A DNA stretch of 64,000 nt, taken from positions 1 through 64,000 of the forward strand of contig JAYWGO010000068.1 in the NCBI GenBank assembly GCA_043778205.1, read 5' to 3'. Of this stretch, positions 54,477 to 63,759 are shown piece after piece. The position numbers and the translations under genes were made by a program. The notes beneath the pieces are model-generated. The model was not told the DNA's origin. It saw only the letters and a list, made by a program, of their open reading frames with translations, and ran no database searches. The DNA is from JAAFIP01 sp043778205. GTDB taxonomy: Bacteria > Pseudomonadota > Gammaproteobacteria > Burkholderiales > Burkholderiaceae_C. Each line of letters begins with the position of its first letter. Within the stretch, counting starts at the first letter, position 1.

Positions 54477-55472
54477 ATGGTTTTCCCTCACATGGCGCTG
54501 TGCGCATTGGCTACGCATCCCATGAATATGGGAGGAGGTTTGGTGCTTGGGCCATCGCGTTTTAGCGGGCAGCGAACGGCTGAGGGCGATAATGGCGCTA
54601 TGGTGCCATGCATAACCGTATCGATCGTAAGCCATGGGCATGGGGCGCTGGTGGCGCGCCTGTTGGTGCAGCTAGGGGCGCAGTGCCCTGCAGGCGTGGC
54701 AGTAGTGGTGGTAACTGTGAACGTGCCCGAGCCACTGCACAGCGCTGCTTTGGCGCAGGCTGCCCACACTGCGCAGCACTGTGGGCTGGCTGTAGAGTGG
54801 GTGCATAACGCCATGCCACAGGGTTTTGGGGCTAACCACAACCGGGCCTTTGCATTGTGTGAAAGCAGGTATTTTTGTGTGATGAACCCCGACATAGCAT
54901 TGCAGGATGATTGCAATCCTTTTGGGTGCTTGCAGCTGGCGCTGGCACATGGCAACCAAGGTGCAGACGACTTGGCCAGTGGGGCAGCTGGTGTGGTTAC
55001 TGCACAGGGTAAAGGTGCGGCCAACCCGGCTATAGCCTACCCGGTGCAGGTAGACGCGCAGGGCAAGGTGCTGGACTATGCGCGGGCGCTTGTAACCCCG
55101 TGGGCGCTGGTGCGGCGCCATGTGCTGCGCAAGCGTGCAGTGGCAAGTCAAACTTTGGAGTCTGAATCTGTTGGCCCTGTGCACTGGGCCAGCGGGGCGT
55201 TTTTGCTGTTCAGGGCGGATGTGTTCAAGGCGCTGGGTGGTTTTGATACGCGGTTTTTTATGTACTGCGAGGATGTAGACCTGTGCTTGCGGGCGCAACT
55301 GGCGGGCTATGGCCTGGTGCAGGCCGATGCGCGTGTGGTGCACCACACACAGCGGCGTACACTTAAAAGCTTGCAACACTTGGCTTGGCATGTGCGCAGC
55401 CTGCTACGGCTGTGGCTGTCGCCAGTGTACAGAGATTTTAAAAGGCAGTTTATTAAAAAAATAGGCGGTTAA
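54477..55472 (+). CDS. Glycosyltransferase family 2, rhamnosyltransferase-like
   Basis: 331 residues from ATG 54477 (GAGGGAG 6 bp upstream); ATG 54600 is another possibility. The A fold starts at TVSIVSHGHG; ANHNRAFALCESRYFCVMNPDI holds the nucleotide-sugar binding region with its Asp, and WASGAFLLFRADVFKALGGF then YCEDVDLCLRAQLAGYG are typical of WbbL-like rhamnosyltransferases. A second sugar-binding His lies in ARVVHH. With dTDP-rhamnose made by rmlBDAC 20 kb away, a rhamnosyl transfer is likely. G+C is higher than in the gsp genes. Confidence 0.85.
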   Translation: MVFPHMALCALATHPMNMGGGLVLGPSRFSGQRTAEGDNGAMVPCITVSIVSHGHGALVARLLVQLGAQCPAGVAVVVVTVNVPEPLHSAALAQAAHTAQHCGLAVEWVHNAMPQGFGANHNRAFALCESRYFCVMNPDIALQDDCNPFGCLQLALAHGNQGADDLASGAAGVVTAQGKGAANPAIAYPVQVDAQGKVLDYARALVTPWALVRRHVLRKRAVASQTLESESVGPVHWASGAFLLFRADVFKALGGFDTRFFMYCEDVDLCLRAQLAGYGLVQADARVVHHTQRRTLKSLQHLAWHVRSLLRLWLSPVYRDFKRQFIKKIGG

Positions 55473-55490
55473 AAATAGGCGGGGACAGGT

Positions 55491-56636
55491 ATGTTGGTAT
55501 TACTGGTAATGAGCTTTTTGGTAGCGCTGTGCTGCAGCGTGGTGCTGATAGCGGCTGGCAAGGGCCGGGCGCGGCTGTATGGGCAAGACATGGTGCAGCG
55601 CTTTCATGCGGGGCATGTGCCGCGCTTTGGCGGGCTGGCAATGGCTGCGGGCTGCGCGGGGGCGTGGTGCCTGGGCGCGGGCTCGGGCTGGCTTGGCCTG
55701 AACCTCAATGTAGGGCTGCAGTGGCGCGATGTAGCGCTGTGGGCGCTGGTGCTGCTGCCGGTGGCGCTGATGGGCGCGGCTGAAGACTTTACCCTGCGCA
55801 TAGGGGCACGCTGGCGCTTGGCGGCCAGCATGCTGACTGCTGCGCTGGGCTGTGCCCTGCTGGGGCTGCAAGTGCCCCGGCTGGGCTTGGCAGGCTTGGG
55901 CCTGCCCTGGCTAGGCACCGTAGATGGGCTGTGGCAAATGACCCCTTGGCTGGGCTGGGCGCTGGCCTTTGTAGCGCTGGCAGGGCTGCCGCATGCCTTT
56001 AATATTATTGACGGGTACAACGGCTTGGCCGGCATTGTGGCGGTGATGGTGTGCGGCGCGCTCCTGTATGTGGCGCTGCAGCTGGGCGACCGCAAGCTGG
56101 CCGCACTGCTGGTGGTGCTGCTGGGCAGCACGCTGGGCTTTTTGTATTGGAACTACCCGCGCGGCCTGATATTTGCCGGGGACTGCGGGGCCTATGTGTG
56201 GGGCAGTGTGATAGCCATAGCCTGTATTTTGCTGGTGCAGCGGCACGCGGGCGTGTCGCCGTGGTTTCCGGTGCTGCTTTTGATTTACCCGGTGTGGGAG
56301 ACTTTGTTTTCTATCTACCGCAAGCTGGTGCGGGGGGTGTCGCCAGGCATGGCGGATTCGCTGCATTTTCACCAGCTGGTGTACAAGCGGCTGGTGCGCG
56401 GCGTGTTCCACGACAACGAAACACGCCGCCTGCTGATGCGCAACAACCGCACGTCGCCCTACCTGTGGGCTTTTGCCATGATGACAGTGGCCCCGGCAGT
56501 GCTGTTTTGGGGCAACACGCCGGTGCTGATGCTGTTTTGCGTGCTGTTTATAGCCAGCTATGTGGGAGCGTACCTGATGCTGGTGCGGTTTAAGCTGCCG
56601 CGCTGGGCGCAAAAGTACAAAAACACCGAGTTTTGA
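55491..56636 (+). CDS. Undecaprenyl-phosphate glycan-initiating transferase (WecA/WbpL-like)
   Basis: 381 residues, MraY/WecA family (glycosyltransferase family 4), ten or eleven membrane helices. Motifs: FNIIDGYNGLAGI (active-site loop), AGDCGAYVWGS, and HFHQLVYKRLVRG late. It transfers a sugar-1-phosphate (GlcNAc, QuiNAc or FucNAc type) to undecaprenyl phosphate and so starts O-antigen or another glycan. Follows the GT2 gene by 18 bp, forming an operon. Its sugar is not predictable from the sequence. Confidence 0.88.
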   Translation: MLVLLVMSFLVALCCSVVLIAAGKGRARLYGQDMVQRFHAGHVPRFGGLAMAAGCAGAWCLGAGSGWLGLNLNVGLQWRDVALWALVLLPVALMGAAEDFTLRIGARWRLAASMLTAALGCALLGLQVPRLGLAGLGLPWLGTVDGLWQMTPWLGWALAFVALAGLPHAFNIIDGYNGLAGIVAVMVCGALLYVALQLGDRKLAALLVVLLGSTLGFLYWNYPRGLIFAGDCGAYVWGSVIAIACILLVQRHAGVSPWFPVLLLIYPVWETLFSIYRKLVRGVSPGMADSLHFHQLVYKRLVRGVFHDNETRRLLMRNNRTSPYLWAFAMMTVAPAVLFWGNTPVLMLFCVLFIASYVGAYLMLVRFKLPRWAQKYKNTEF

Positions 56637-56659
56637 CAAGGCTGCTGGGCTTTGGCAGC

Positions 56660-56992
56660 TTAGCTTTGATCGTCTACCGCAGCCCCTGGTGCGTGGCTGG
56701 TGCACGACTCTATGCCGTTGTCGCGTGATTTTTCGCTGGCGTACATTTGGCTTTTGCCAATGACCTGGTGGTTGCCTGCTTTAAGCACAAAGTAGGCGGT
56801 ATTGTCTTTGCCCACCAGGCTTTCGTAGCGGGCAGCCACGGTGGCGTTTTTTTGTACTGAGGCTATGCCGTTTTGCGCACTGGCTTTGCTTTCGTACATC
56901 TCGCTGGTCAAAATAATTTGGCCGTTACTGGCCAGCAGGTTAAAGAAAAATTTGTCGTTTTTAGATTTTTTGAGTTCGAACTTTCCAGCCAT
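56660..56992 (-). CDS. DUF1508 (YegP-like) protein
   Basis: 110 residues with two DUF1508 repeats: FELKKSKNDKFFFNLLASNGQIILTSEMY and YFVLKAGNHQVIGKSQMYAS, each a small beta-sheet pattern ending in a tyrosine-containing turn. Cytosolic, role unknown. AAGGA lies 8 bp upstream of the ATG. The 234 bp upstream (56993-57226) show nothing else. Confidence 0.85.
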   Translation of the reverse strand: MAGKFELKKSKNDKFFFNLLASNGQIILTSEMYESKASAQNGIASVQKNATVAARYESLVGKDNTAYFVLKAGNHQVIGKSQMYASEKSRDNGIESCTSHAPGAAVDDQS

Positions 56993-57226
56993 GACGGTTC
57001 CTTAAAAAGAGAAATTAAAGGGTTTAAAAAGCCAGCAACCTTGTAGAAAGTAGGCCGCAGTGACTTTGTAACCTGAACTGTGGGGCTTGGCAAGGGGCTC
57101 TAACAGGGTTGCTGCAGGTGCTGTTGCACGAAAGTGTCTAAAGGGCCGCTAGGCGTGACTATTTGCGCTTTAAGGCAATTTTTGATCTGGTTTCTGATCG
57201 AGTAGAGTCCGTTTGCGAACCGTTAA

Positions 57227-57553
57227 TTAGCTGATCAGCTGGCTTAAGCTGCCTTGCCAGGCTACGCTTTGCAGGTGCGCGGGGCTGCTGGTGACGGTGA
57301 TGTCGGGGTAGAAATAGTTGCCTTGTTGTTCTACGCGCACTTGTACATCGCTGATGAAGACCCGGCAGGGGGTGCCTTTGAGGTGGTTTTTAAGCATTGC
57401 ATAGGTTGCGCCCACGCCCTCGTTATGCTCTAGCGTACCCCCTGCCATGGCGTAAATTTCGCCATCGACAAAATCATGCCGCAAGCTTTGCTCGGCCTCC
57501 CAAGCCAGAAAGTCTTGCGTGGTCATGCGGGGCTTGGTAATTGCGTTAGGCAT
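57227..57553 (-). pseudogene. Truncated Uma2-family endonuclease gene
   Basis: The frame from ATG 57553 encodes the N-terminal two thirds of the Uma2/DUF820 fold: TTQDFLAWE, RHDFVDGEIYAMAGGTLEHN, FISDVQVRVEQ, NYFYPDITVT. The rest of the catalytic domain (after the usual PDVVVTC strand) is replaced by an unrelated short tail and stop. Full members have about 190 residues. It sits directly behind an E1 copy, and upstream of that is a second gene fragment. Confidence 0.6.
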
Positions 57554-57597
57554 GGCGCATTGTTGCTTGTTTTTAACGCTGGGTGCGGCAGATAGCA

Positions 57598-57660
57598 TAC
57601 TATTAAATTAATAGCTAACTATTCAGCATTTCCTTGGGCCATAGCCCATTTTGCTTAAAA
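57598..57660 (+). repeat. E1 repeat, copy I, between two gene fragments
   Basis: ACTATTAAATTAATAGCTAA, then TATTCAGCATTTCCTTGGGCC and ATAGCCCATTTTGCTTA. It shares the TAGCTAACTAT subtype with copy H. The stop codon of the Rossmann-fold fragment lies in its right end. Confidence 0.85.
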
Positions 57661-57804
57661 CTGGGTTTTAGCCGCATCTGCATCATGCCCATGCCCATGC
57701 AGTGTGCAGCCTAGCGCTAGCAGGCAGGTGGCGATGGCACCGCCCATGTTGCCTAGGCCGATGGTGGACACTGCCGGCTTAGGCGATGCAAACAGGCTTT
57801 GCAT
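57655..57804 (-). pseudogene. N-terminal fragment of a Rossmann-fold dehydrogenase
   Basis: 49 codons from ATG 57804. VSTIGLGNMGGAIATCLLA followed by LHGHGHDADAAKTQ matches the beta-alpha-beta nucleotide-binding start of the 3-hydroxyisobutyrate/6-phosphogluconate dehydrogenase type (GxGxxG = GLGNMG). The gene stops at the E1 copy and the remaining about 250 residues are missing. It begins 10 bp after the rodA stop. Confidence 0.6.
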
Positions 57805-57814
57805 GCCTGCCCCG

Positions 57815-58969
57815 CTATGACTGCACCAGCCGTTTGGCCTTAGAAATTGACATCAAAATACCCAAGCCCATGCCCAAGGTGACCATGGCGGTACCGCCGT
57901 AGCTGATGAACGGCAGCGGCACGCCCACCACGGGCAGTATGCCGCTGACCATGCCCATGTTGACAAAAGCGTAGGTAAAAAAGATCAAGGTTACCGCACC
58001 GGCCAGCAGGCGCGAGAACAGGGTGGGCGCGTCCAGCGCTATGGCCAGCCCGCGCAGCACCAGGAAGATAAACCCGGCAATGAGGCACAAATTGCCCACC
58101 AGGCCAAACTCTTCTGAAAATGCGGCAAAAATAAAGTCGGTGGTGCGCTCGGGAATAAATTCCAAATGGGTTTGGGTGCCCTGCATGAAACCTTTGCCCA
58201 GCATACCGCCCGAGCCAATAGCAATCATGCCCTGGATAATGTGAAAGCCCTTACCCAATGGGTCGCGCGTAGGGTCTAGCAGGGTGCAAATGCGCTGTTG
58301 CTGGTAGTCGTGCAGCACCGCCCAGCGCACGCCGTCAGCGCACAGGCGGGGCTCAAACAGCACAATCAGCACGATGCCGATGGCCCCTAGCAGCACCGGC
58401 GGCACAATCAATTTCCAGCTTAAACCTGCAAAAAATATGACGAACAGCCCTGCCGACATGACCAAAATGGCGGTGCCCAGGTCAGGCTGCTTGACGATCA
58501 AGCCCACAGGAATGGCCAGCAGCACGCAGGCCACGCCAAAGTCCAGCGGGCGCAACTGGCCTTCGCGCTTTTGAAACCACCAGGCCAGCATGAGGGGCAT
58601 GGCGATTTTAAGAATCTCGCTGGGCTGGATGGTGATGCCCAAGTTAATCCAACGCTTGGCCCCTTTTTTGGTGAGGCCAAAAATGGCCACCGCAATCAGC
58701 AGGGCTACGCCAGTGGCGTACATGGGCACGGCGAAGGCCATCAAGCGCTGGGGCGGGATTTGCGCCACCACAAACATGATGCTGGCCGCAATCAGCATAT
58801 TGCGGCCATGGTCGGCAAACCGGGTGCCATGGTCGTAGCCCGATGAAAACATGGTGAGCAGCCCAGCGCAGGCCAGCAAAAACACGGCAAACGCCAAAGG
58901 CCCGTCAAAGCCCTGGAACATAGGGGCTAAGCGCTGCAACAGGCTGGGTTTGGCGAAGACGTGGGACAT
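57815..58969 (-). CDS. rodA: Rod-shape determining protein RodA
   Basis: RodA is the SEDS glycosyltransferase that polymerises lipid II with PBP2 during cell elongation. 384 residues, ten membrane segments. Motifs: KRWINLGITIQPSEILKIAMPL, KQPDLGTAILV, the extracellular SGGMLGKGFMQGTQTHLEFIPERTTDFIFA, and LPFISYGGTAMV. mrdA, its usual partner, is not adjacent here. A rod-like cell form is implied. Downstream, a dehydrogenase fragment follows. Confidence 0.94.
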   Translation of the reverse strand: MSHVFAKPSLLQRLAPMFQGFDGPLAFAVFLLACAGLLTMFSSGYDHGTRFADHGRNMLIAASIMFVVAQIPPQRLMAFAVPMYATGVALLIAVAIFGLTKKGAKRWINLGITIQPSEILKIAMPLMLAWWFQKREGQLRPLDFGVACVLLAIPVGLIVKQPDLGTAILVMSAGLFVIFFAGLSWKLIVPPVLLGAIGIVLIVLFEPRLCADGVRWAVLHDYQQQRICTLLDPTRDPLGKGFHIIQGMIAIGSGGMLGKGFMQGTQTHLEFIPERTTDFIFAAFSEEFGLVGNLCLIAGFIFLVLRGLAIALDAPTLFSRLLAGAVTLIFFTYAFVNMGMVSGILPVVGVPLPFISYGGTAMVTLGMGLGILMSISKAKRLVQS

Positions 58970-59056
58970 GGCGTGGCTATCTTGCCGAGCGTGGTGGTGT
59001 AGGTGGGAGGCTGCTTGAACTGGGTTAGCTGTTTGAAGTGCGTACTGACTTAATGC

Positions 59057-59962
59057 CTAAGCCAAACCCAGCTTCGCACGGTCTAGCGTGTAGTTTTGGC
59101 CGCCCCGGTGGGCAATTTTGATGGCCCCCACCTGGTTGCCCAGTGCGCAGCAGCGCACCAGACTCCAGCCGCGCTCTAGGCCGTACAGCAGTGCAGCGCG
59201 GAATGCGTCGCCGCAGCCGGTGGGGTCTACCACGGCGGCAGCTTGCACTGGGGGCACGCGGGTGGCTGCGCCATCTACCCACACGTCGCAACCTTCCTCG
59301 CCCAGGGTAACGACCAAGCCTTTGACCTTGCCAGAGATGTCAGCCAAGCTCCAGCCGGTGCGCTCTGACAGCATGGCCCCTTCGTAGTCGTTCACGGCCA
59401 CATAGTCGGCCATGCTGATCAGCTGGCGGTGCTCGTCGCCGTTAAATACCGGCAGCTGCTGGCCGGGGTCAAAAATAAACGGCAGCTTGGCATCGGCAAA
59501 CTGCTGGGCGTGCAGCCACATGGCATCGCGCCCGTCGGGGCCGATAATTCCCAGCTGGGCACCAGTGTCTGCAGGCAAGTGGTTAAGGTGGGCCTCGGTC
59601 ATGGCACCGGGGTGAAAGCCGGTAATTTGGTTGTTTTGCTTGTCGGTCATGATGGTGCACAGGGCGGTGTAATTGTCTGGCCGCACCATGATGAGCTGGG
59701 TATCAATGCCCAAAGCCGCAAAGCGCTCTAAGTAGTCGCGTGCATCGGGCCCTACAGCGGCCATGGGCAGCGGGTCGCCGCCCAACTGCTTAAGTGCATA
59801 GGCCATGTTGCCAGCGCAGCCGCCGTATTCGCGCCGCATGCCGGGCACATAGAACGATACATTGAGCTTGTGAATTTGGTCGGGCAAGATTTGGTCAGCA
59901 AAGTTGCCCCCAAAGGTCAAAATGGTGTCGATGGCGACAGAACCACAAATAATAGAAGACAT
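59057..59962 (-). CDS. PfkB-family carbohydrate/nucleoside kinase
   Basis: 301 residues, ribokinase fold, adenosine-kinase-like type. Motifs: ICGSVAIDTILTFGGNF, GGCAGNMAYALKQLGGDP, MADYVAVNDYEGAML, VVTLGEEG, and the catalytic DPTGCGDAFRAALLYG with Asp in GCGD. Similar genes sit in the same place in Burkholderiales. Substrate unclear: adenosine, inosine or a sugar. Transcribed in the order DUF3426, then this gene. Confidence 0.85.
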   Translation of the reverse strand: MSSIICGSVAIDTILTFGGNFADQILPDQIHKLNVSFYVPGMRREYGGCAGNMAYALKQLGGDPLPMAAVGPDARDYLERFAALGIDTQLIMVRPDNYTALCTIMTDKQNNQITGFHPGAMTEAHLNHLPADTGAQLGIIGPDGRDAMWLHAQQFADAKLPFIFDPGQQLPVFNGDEHRQLISMADYVAVNDYEGAMLSERTGWSLADISGKVKGLVVTLGEEGCDVWVDGAATRVPPVQAAAVVDPTGCGDAFRAALLYGLERGWSLVRCCALGNQVGAIKIAHRGGQNYTLDRAKLGLA

Positions 59963-59989
59963 AGACAGCTGTAAGTTAAAGGCCCAAGT

Positions 59990-60913
59990 TTAGGGGTAAA
60001 ACGCCAACACGCGGTAACCCACAATGCGTGCCCCTCCCACAAGCTGGCCTGCGTCAATTTGCACCGTGCTGGCGCCCGCTGTTTCAGCGCTAGGCGCCAG
60101 CGCGCTTTGCTGCAAACCCAAGTCTGCCGGGCTGAGCACACGGCGCAGCAGGGGCTGGTCTTGCGCATCATTGAGGGTAAGTTCTATGTGCGGCACTGCC
60201 ACGGGCAATGGGCCTGCGTTTTTAAGGTTCACCGTCACTTTGTACCAGTCCAGCTTGCCTTCCGTGCGCAGCTTGTTAAAGCCAGAGGCATCTACTAGCA
60301 CCGATTCAATATGCCTGTAGGGGCCTACTTTGCAGCCTAGGATGCTGCACAGGTCTTTTAACCAAGGCAGGGTTGCAGGCTGGGCAGCGGCCAGGCGGTC
60401 GCGCCCGTGGTAGGCCACCTGCAACACACCCACGCACAGCAGCAGCAGGCACAGTAGCAGCAGGCCCGCACGCGCCCAGGGCGAGCGCTTGCGCCGGGCG
60501 CGCTGGGCCTGGCGTACAAAACCGGGCATGGCAGACAGCTTTAGGTCTTCTTGCGCTGTGCGGGATGGTTTGGCTTTGGCTGCAGCAGCGTCTTGGGCGG
60601 TATCTTCGGCCTGCGAGGTGCCGTTGAACTGGTCGTCTTCATCCGCAGCGTCTGGGGGGAATATGCTGGGCGGGTCATCTAGCTCAGGCAAGTCTGCGTC
60701 TGCATTCATGCCCAAAGCCATGGGGGCTGATGGCACAGGCGCAGGCACTGGTGGCCCAATGGGCATGGCTGCGGCCATAGTGGTCATGTGGGCTTGCGCG
60801 TCAAAAACCTCGCGGCATTGGCCGCAACGTACCCAGCCCTCTGAAATCTTAAGCTGGTCGGCCACTACTTTGAACAACGTGTGGCAGGCAGGGCACTGGG
60901 TAATTAAACTCAT
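59990..60913 (-). CDS. Zinc-ribbon DUF3426 membrane protein
   Basis: 307 residues. An MJ0042-type zinc ribbon at the N-terminus (Cys7, Cys10, Cys30, Cys33), a disordered acidic/Ala-rich stretch, one membrane segment (about 146-167), and a C-terminal DUF3426 beta domain (VTVNLKNAGPLPVAVPHIELTL). Common in Burkholderiales next to prmA; function unknown. The topology puts the zinc ribbon inside and the beta domain in the periplasm. Confidence 0.85.
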   Translation of the reverse strand: MSLITQCPACHTLFKVVADQLKISEGWVRCGQCREVFDAQAHMTTMAAAMPIGPPVPAPVPSAPMALGMNADADLPELDDPPSIFPPDAADEDDQFNGTSQAEDTAQDAAAAKAKPSRTAQEDLKLSAMPGFVRQAQRARRKRSPWARAGLLLLCLLLLCVGVLQVAYHGRDRLAAAQPATLPWLKDLCSILGCKVGPYRHIESVLVDASGFNKLRTEGKLDWYKVTVNLKNAGPLPVAVPHIELTLNDAQDQPLLRRVLSPADLGLQQSALAPSAETAGASTVQIDAGQLVGGARIVGYRVLAFYP

Positions 60914-60960
60914 TCAAACACACTCTTCAAAGCACACCTGCATAGGCATAGGCAGCAGCA

Positions 60961-61881
60961 TCACAGCTGTGCCGTCATTAGTATCCAGCCGTCTTCGCTG
61001 TCGGCAACGGTCAGCTGGGCATACGGCGCATAGGCAGCCTTAAGCTCGTCGGCTTGCCGCTCTAAGATACCTGCCAGCACCAAGCTGCCTTTGACCTGGC
61101 GATTACCTAGGCTACCGCCCTGCCCTGCCAGCACATAGTTGCACAGCAGTGGTGCCAGCACCTTGAGCGGCGTGGCCAAAATGTTGGCCAGCACGGTGTG
61201 GTACTGGCCCTGCGCTATGTCGGGCAAGCCCGCGTTCAGCACCACATGGTTGGCCAGCGCGTTGGCGCGGGTAGACTGCACAGCAGCCTCGTCAATGTCT
61301 ACTGCGTCGATGCTGCTGGCACCGTACAACGCTGCACCTATTGCCAAAATCCCCGAGCCGCAGCCGTAGTCCAGCACGCGCTGGCCTTGCACGCCGTGCT
61401 GCGCTGTCCAGCGCAAGCACATGCGGGTGGTGGGGTGGGTGCCCGTGCCAAAAGCCAAGCCGGGGTCTAGCGTAATCACCTTGCGGGCCGCAGCGGGCGC
61501 TTGGTGCCAGGTGGGCACAATCCAAAATTCAGGGGTAATTTCTACCGGTGCAAACTGGGACTGCGTCAAGCGCACCCAGTCTTGGTCGGCCACCTCGGTA
61601 ATGCCGTGGGCTTTGCAGTCCGTAAAAAAGTCTTGCAGGGCCAGTGTGGCCAAGGCTTGCGTTGCCGCCGTTTGGCTGGCAAACAGCGCTTTCACCACCG
61701 AGCGCTCCCAGCCGTCTTTGGGCGGCGGCATGCCCGGCTCACCAAACAAGGCTTGCTCAGCAGGCGTTTGCGCGTCAAAGTCTTCAATGCACACACTCAG
61801 AGCGTCCAGCGCCTCTAGCGCGTCACTGAGTATGTCAACACAGCCCTCGGGGCAGAGCATGGAAAGTTCAAACTGGGCCAC
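60961..61881 (-). CDS. prmA: Ribosomal protein L11 methyltransferase
   Basis: PrmA trimethylates ribosomal protein L11. 306 residues: N-terminal L11-binding domain (about 1-60), then DPGLAFGTGTHPTTRMCL, VLDYGCGSGILAIGAALYG (SAM motif I), and VLANILATPLKVLAPLL. 12 bp after accC on the same strand, the usual betaproteobacterial arrangement. Confidence 0.95.
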   Translation of the reverse strand: MAQFELSMLCPEGCVDILSDALEALDALSVCIEDFDAQTPAEQALFGEPGMPPPKDGWERSVVKALFASQTAATQALATLALQDFFTDCKAHGITEVADQDWVRLTQSQFAPVEITPEFWIVPTWHQAPAAARKVITLDPGLAFGTGTHPTTRMCLRWTAQHGVQGQRVLDYGCGSGILAIGAALYGASSIDAVDIDEAAVQSTRANALANHVVLNAGLPDIAQGQYHTVLANILATPLKVLAPLLCNYVLAGQGGSLGNRQVKGSLVLAGILERQADELKAAYAPYAQLTVADSEDGWILMTAQL

Positions 61882-61893
61882 GGTGTGTCGCCT

Positions 61894-63243
61894 CTACTTT
61901 TTATGGGTTTTAAGCCACTCTTCAAGGTAGTGGATATTGGTGCCACCTTGTACAAACTTTGCATCTACCATCAGGTCGCGGTGCAAAGGAATGTTGGTGT
62001 GAATGCCTTCCACCACGGTCTCGTCCAGCGCGGTGCGCATGCGGGCCAAGGCTTGTTCGCGGGTGTCGCCGTAGACAATGATTTTGCCAATCATGCTGTC
62101 GTAGTTAGGGGGTACAAAATAGTTGGTGTAAATGTGCGAGTCCACACGCACACCGGGACCACCGGGCGGATGCCACAGTGTGATACGGCCGGGGCTGGGG
62201 GTAAATTTGTACGGGTCTTCGGCGTTGATGCGCACCTCAATGGCGTGGCCCTTCAGGGTAATTTGGCGCTGGGTAAAAGGCAACTTTTCACCATATGCCA
62301 CCATGATTTGGGTTTTTACAATGTCAATCCCGCTAATCCACTCGGTGACGGGATGCTCTACCTGCACGCGGGTATTCATCTCTATAAAGTAAAACTCGCC
62401 GTTTTCAAATAAAAACTCAAACGTGCCTGCGCCCCGGTAGCCTATTTTTTTGCAGGCCGCGGCGCAGCGCTCGCCAATGCGCTCGATCAGCTTGCGCGGT
62501 ATGCCTGGGGCGGGCGCTTCCTCAATCACTTTTTGGTGGCGCCGCTGCATAGAGCAGTCGCGCTCTCCCAAATACACGGCATTGCGGTGCTGGTCGGCCA
62601 AGATTTGGATTTCAATATGGCGCGGGTTTTGCAAATACTTTTCCATGTACACCGCTGGGTTGCCAAAGGCTGCGCCAGCTTCGGCCTTGGTCATGGCTAC
62701 GGCGTTGACCAAGGCGGCCTCGGTGTGCACCACCCGCATGCCGCGGCCACCGCCGCCACCTGCGGCTTTGATAATGACGGGGTAGCCTACCATTTTGCCA
62801 ATGCGCTTGATTTGCACTGGGTCGTCGGGCAGCTCGCCTTCAGAACCGGGTACGCAGGGCACGCCCGCTTTGATCATGGCGCGCTTGGCCGACACTTTGT
62901 CGCCCATGGTGCGGATAGATTCTGGCGAAGGGCCAATGAATTTGAAACCAGATTTTTCTACCCGCTCGGCGAAATCTGCGTTTTCGCTCAAAAAGCCATA
63001 GCCGGGGTGAATTGCCTCTGCGTCGGTGACTTCTGCCGTAGAAATGATGGCAGGCATGTTCAAGTAGCTCAAGGCCGAAGGTGCGGGGCCAATACACACG
63101 GCCTCGTCAGCCAGCTTGACATATTTAGCTTCGCGGTCGGCCTCAGAGTAGACCATGACGGCTTTGATGCCCATTTCTTTGCAAGCACGCTGGATGCGCA
63201 GCGCAATTTCGCCTCGGTTGGCGATCAAGATTTTTTTAAACAT
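61894..63243 (-). CDS. accC: Acetyl-CoA carboxylase, biotin carboxylase subunit
   Basis: AccC carboxylates biotin on AccB with ATP and bicarbonate, the first step of fatty acid synthesis. 449 residues of the ATP-grasp fold: ILIANRGEIALRIQRACKEMG, KAAGGGGGRGMRVV (glycine loop), ERDCSMQRRHQKVIEEAPAP, FIEMNTRVQVEHPVTE, and GHAIEVRINAEDP. 28 bp after accB. Confidence 0.97.
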   Translation of the reverse strand: MFKKILIANRGEIALRIQRACKEMGIKAVMVYSEADREAKYVKLADEAVCIGPAPSALSYLNMPAIISTAEVTDAEAIHPGYGFLSENADFAERVEKSGFKFIGPSPESIRTMGDKVSAKRAMIKAGVPCVPGSEGELPDDPVQIKRIGKMVGYPVIIKAAGGGGGRGMRVVHTEAALVNAVAMTKAEAGAAFGNPAVYMEKYLQNPRHIEIQILADQHRNAVYLGERDCSMQRRHQKVIEEAPAPGIPRKLIERIGERCAAACKKIGYRGAGTFEFLFENGEFYFIEMNTRVQVEHPVTEWISGIDIVKTQIMVAYGEKLPFTQRQITLKGHAIEVRINAEDPYKFTPSPGRITLWHPPGGPGVRVDSHIYTNYFVPPNYDSMIGKIIVYGDTREQALARMRTALDETVVEGIHTNIPLHRDLMVDAKFVQGGTNIHYLEEWLKTHKK

Positions 63244-63271
63244 AAGGTGTGTGGCGGCTACTTATTTTAAT

Positions 63272-63745
63272 TTACTCAATCACCACCAGGGCTTGGCCAT
63301 ACTCTACGGCTTGGCCGTTGTCGCACAAGATCTTTTTGACTACGCCTGCCTTGTCAGACTCGATTTCGTTCAGAATCTTCATGGCTTCGATAATACACAC
63401 CGTGTCGCCCACAGCCACGGTGTCGCCAATCTCTACAAATGCCTTGGCACCGGGGCTGGATGAACGGTAAAAGCTGCCCACCATGGGCGACTTAACGACA
63501 TGCCCAGCCAAAGCCACCACACTGGTAGCTGCTTCGGACAGGGCCGTTGCTGGCGCGGCGTTCTGCGCAACACCCGCCATCAATGCCGTTGGTGCAGCCA
63601 TGTTTTGCGGTACCATTATGGTCTGAACCATGCCGCTGTGACCTTTGACAATGCGCACTTTGCCTTCAGCCTCTGTAATTTCCAGTTCTTGTACGTTGGA
63701 ATCTGACACCAAGTCGATAAGTGTCTTGAGTTTGCGTAAGTCCAT
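63272..63745 (-). CDS. accB: Acetyl-CoA carboxylase, biotin carboxyl carrier protein
   Basis: AccB carries biotin between AccC and the carboxyltransferase. 157 residues: N-terminal LRKLKTLIDLVSDSNVQELEI, an Ala/Pro linker (about 50-80), then the biotinyl domain with KSPMVGSFYRSSSPGAKAFV (the thumb) and CIIEAMKILNEIE, biotin lysine 123. GGAG lies 6 bp upstream of the ATG. The upstream region has three AAATAGTG units. Confidence 0.97.
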   Translation of the reverse strand: MDLRKLKTLIDLVSDSNVQELEITEAEGKVRIVKGHSGMVQTIMVPQNMAAPTALMAGVAQNAAPATALSEAATSVVALAGHVVKSPMVGSFYRSSSPGAKAFVEIGDTVAVGDTVCIIEAMKILNEIESDKAGVVKKILCDNGQAVEYGQALVVIE

Positions 63746-63759
63746 AAAATCTCCAACGT

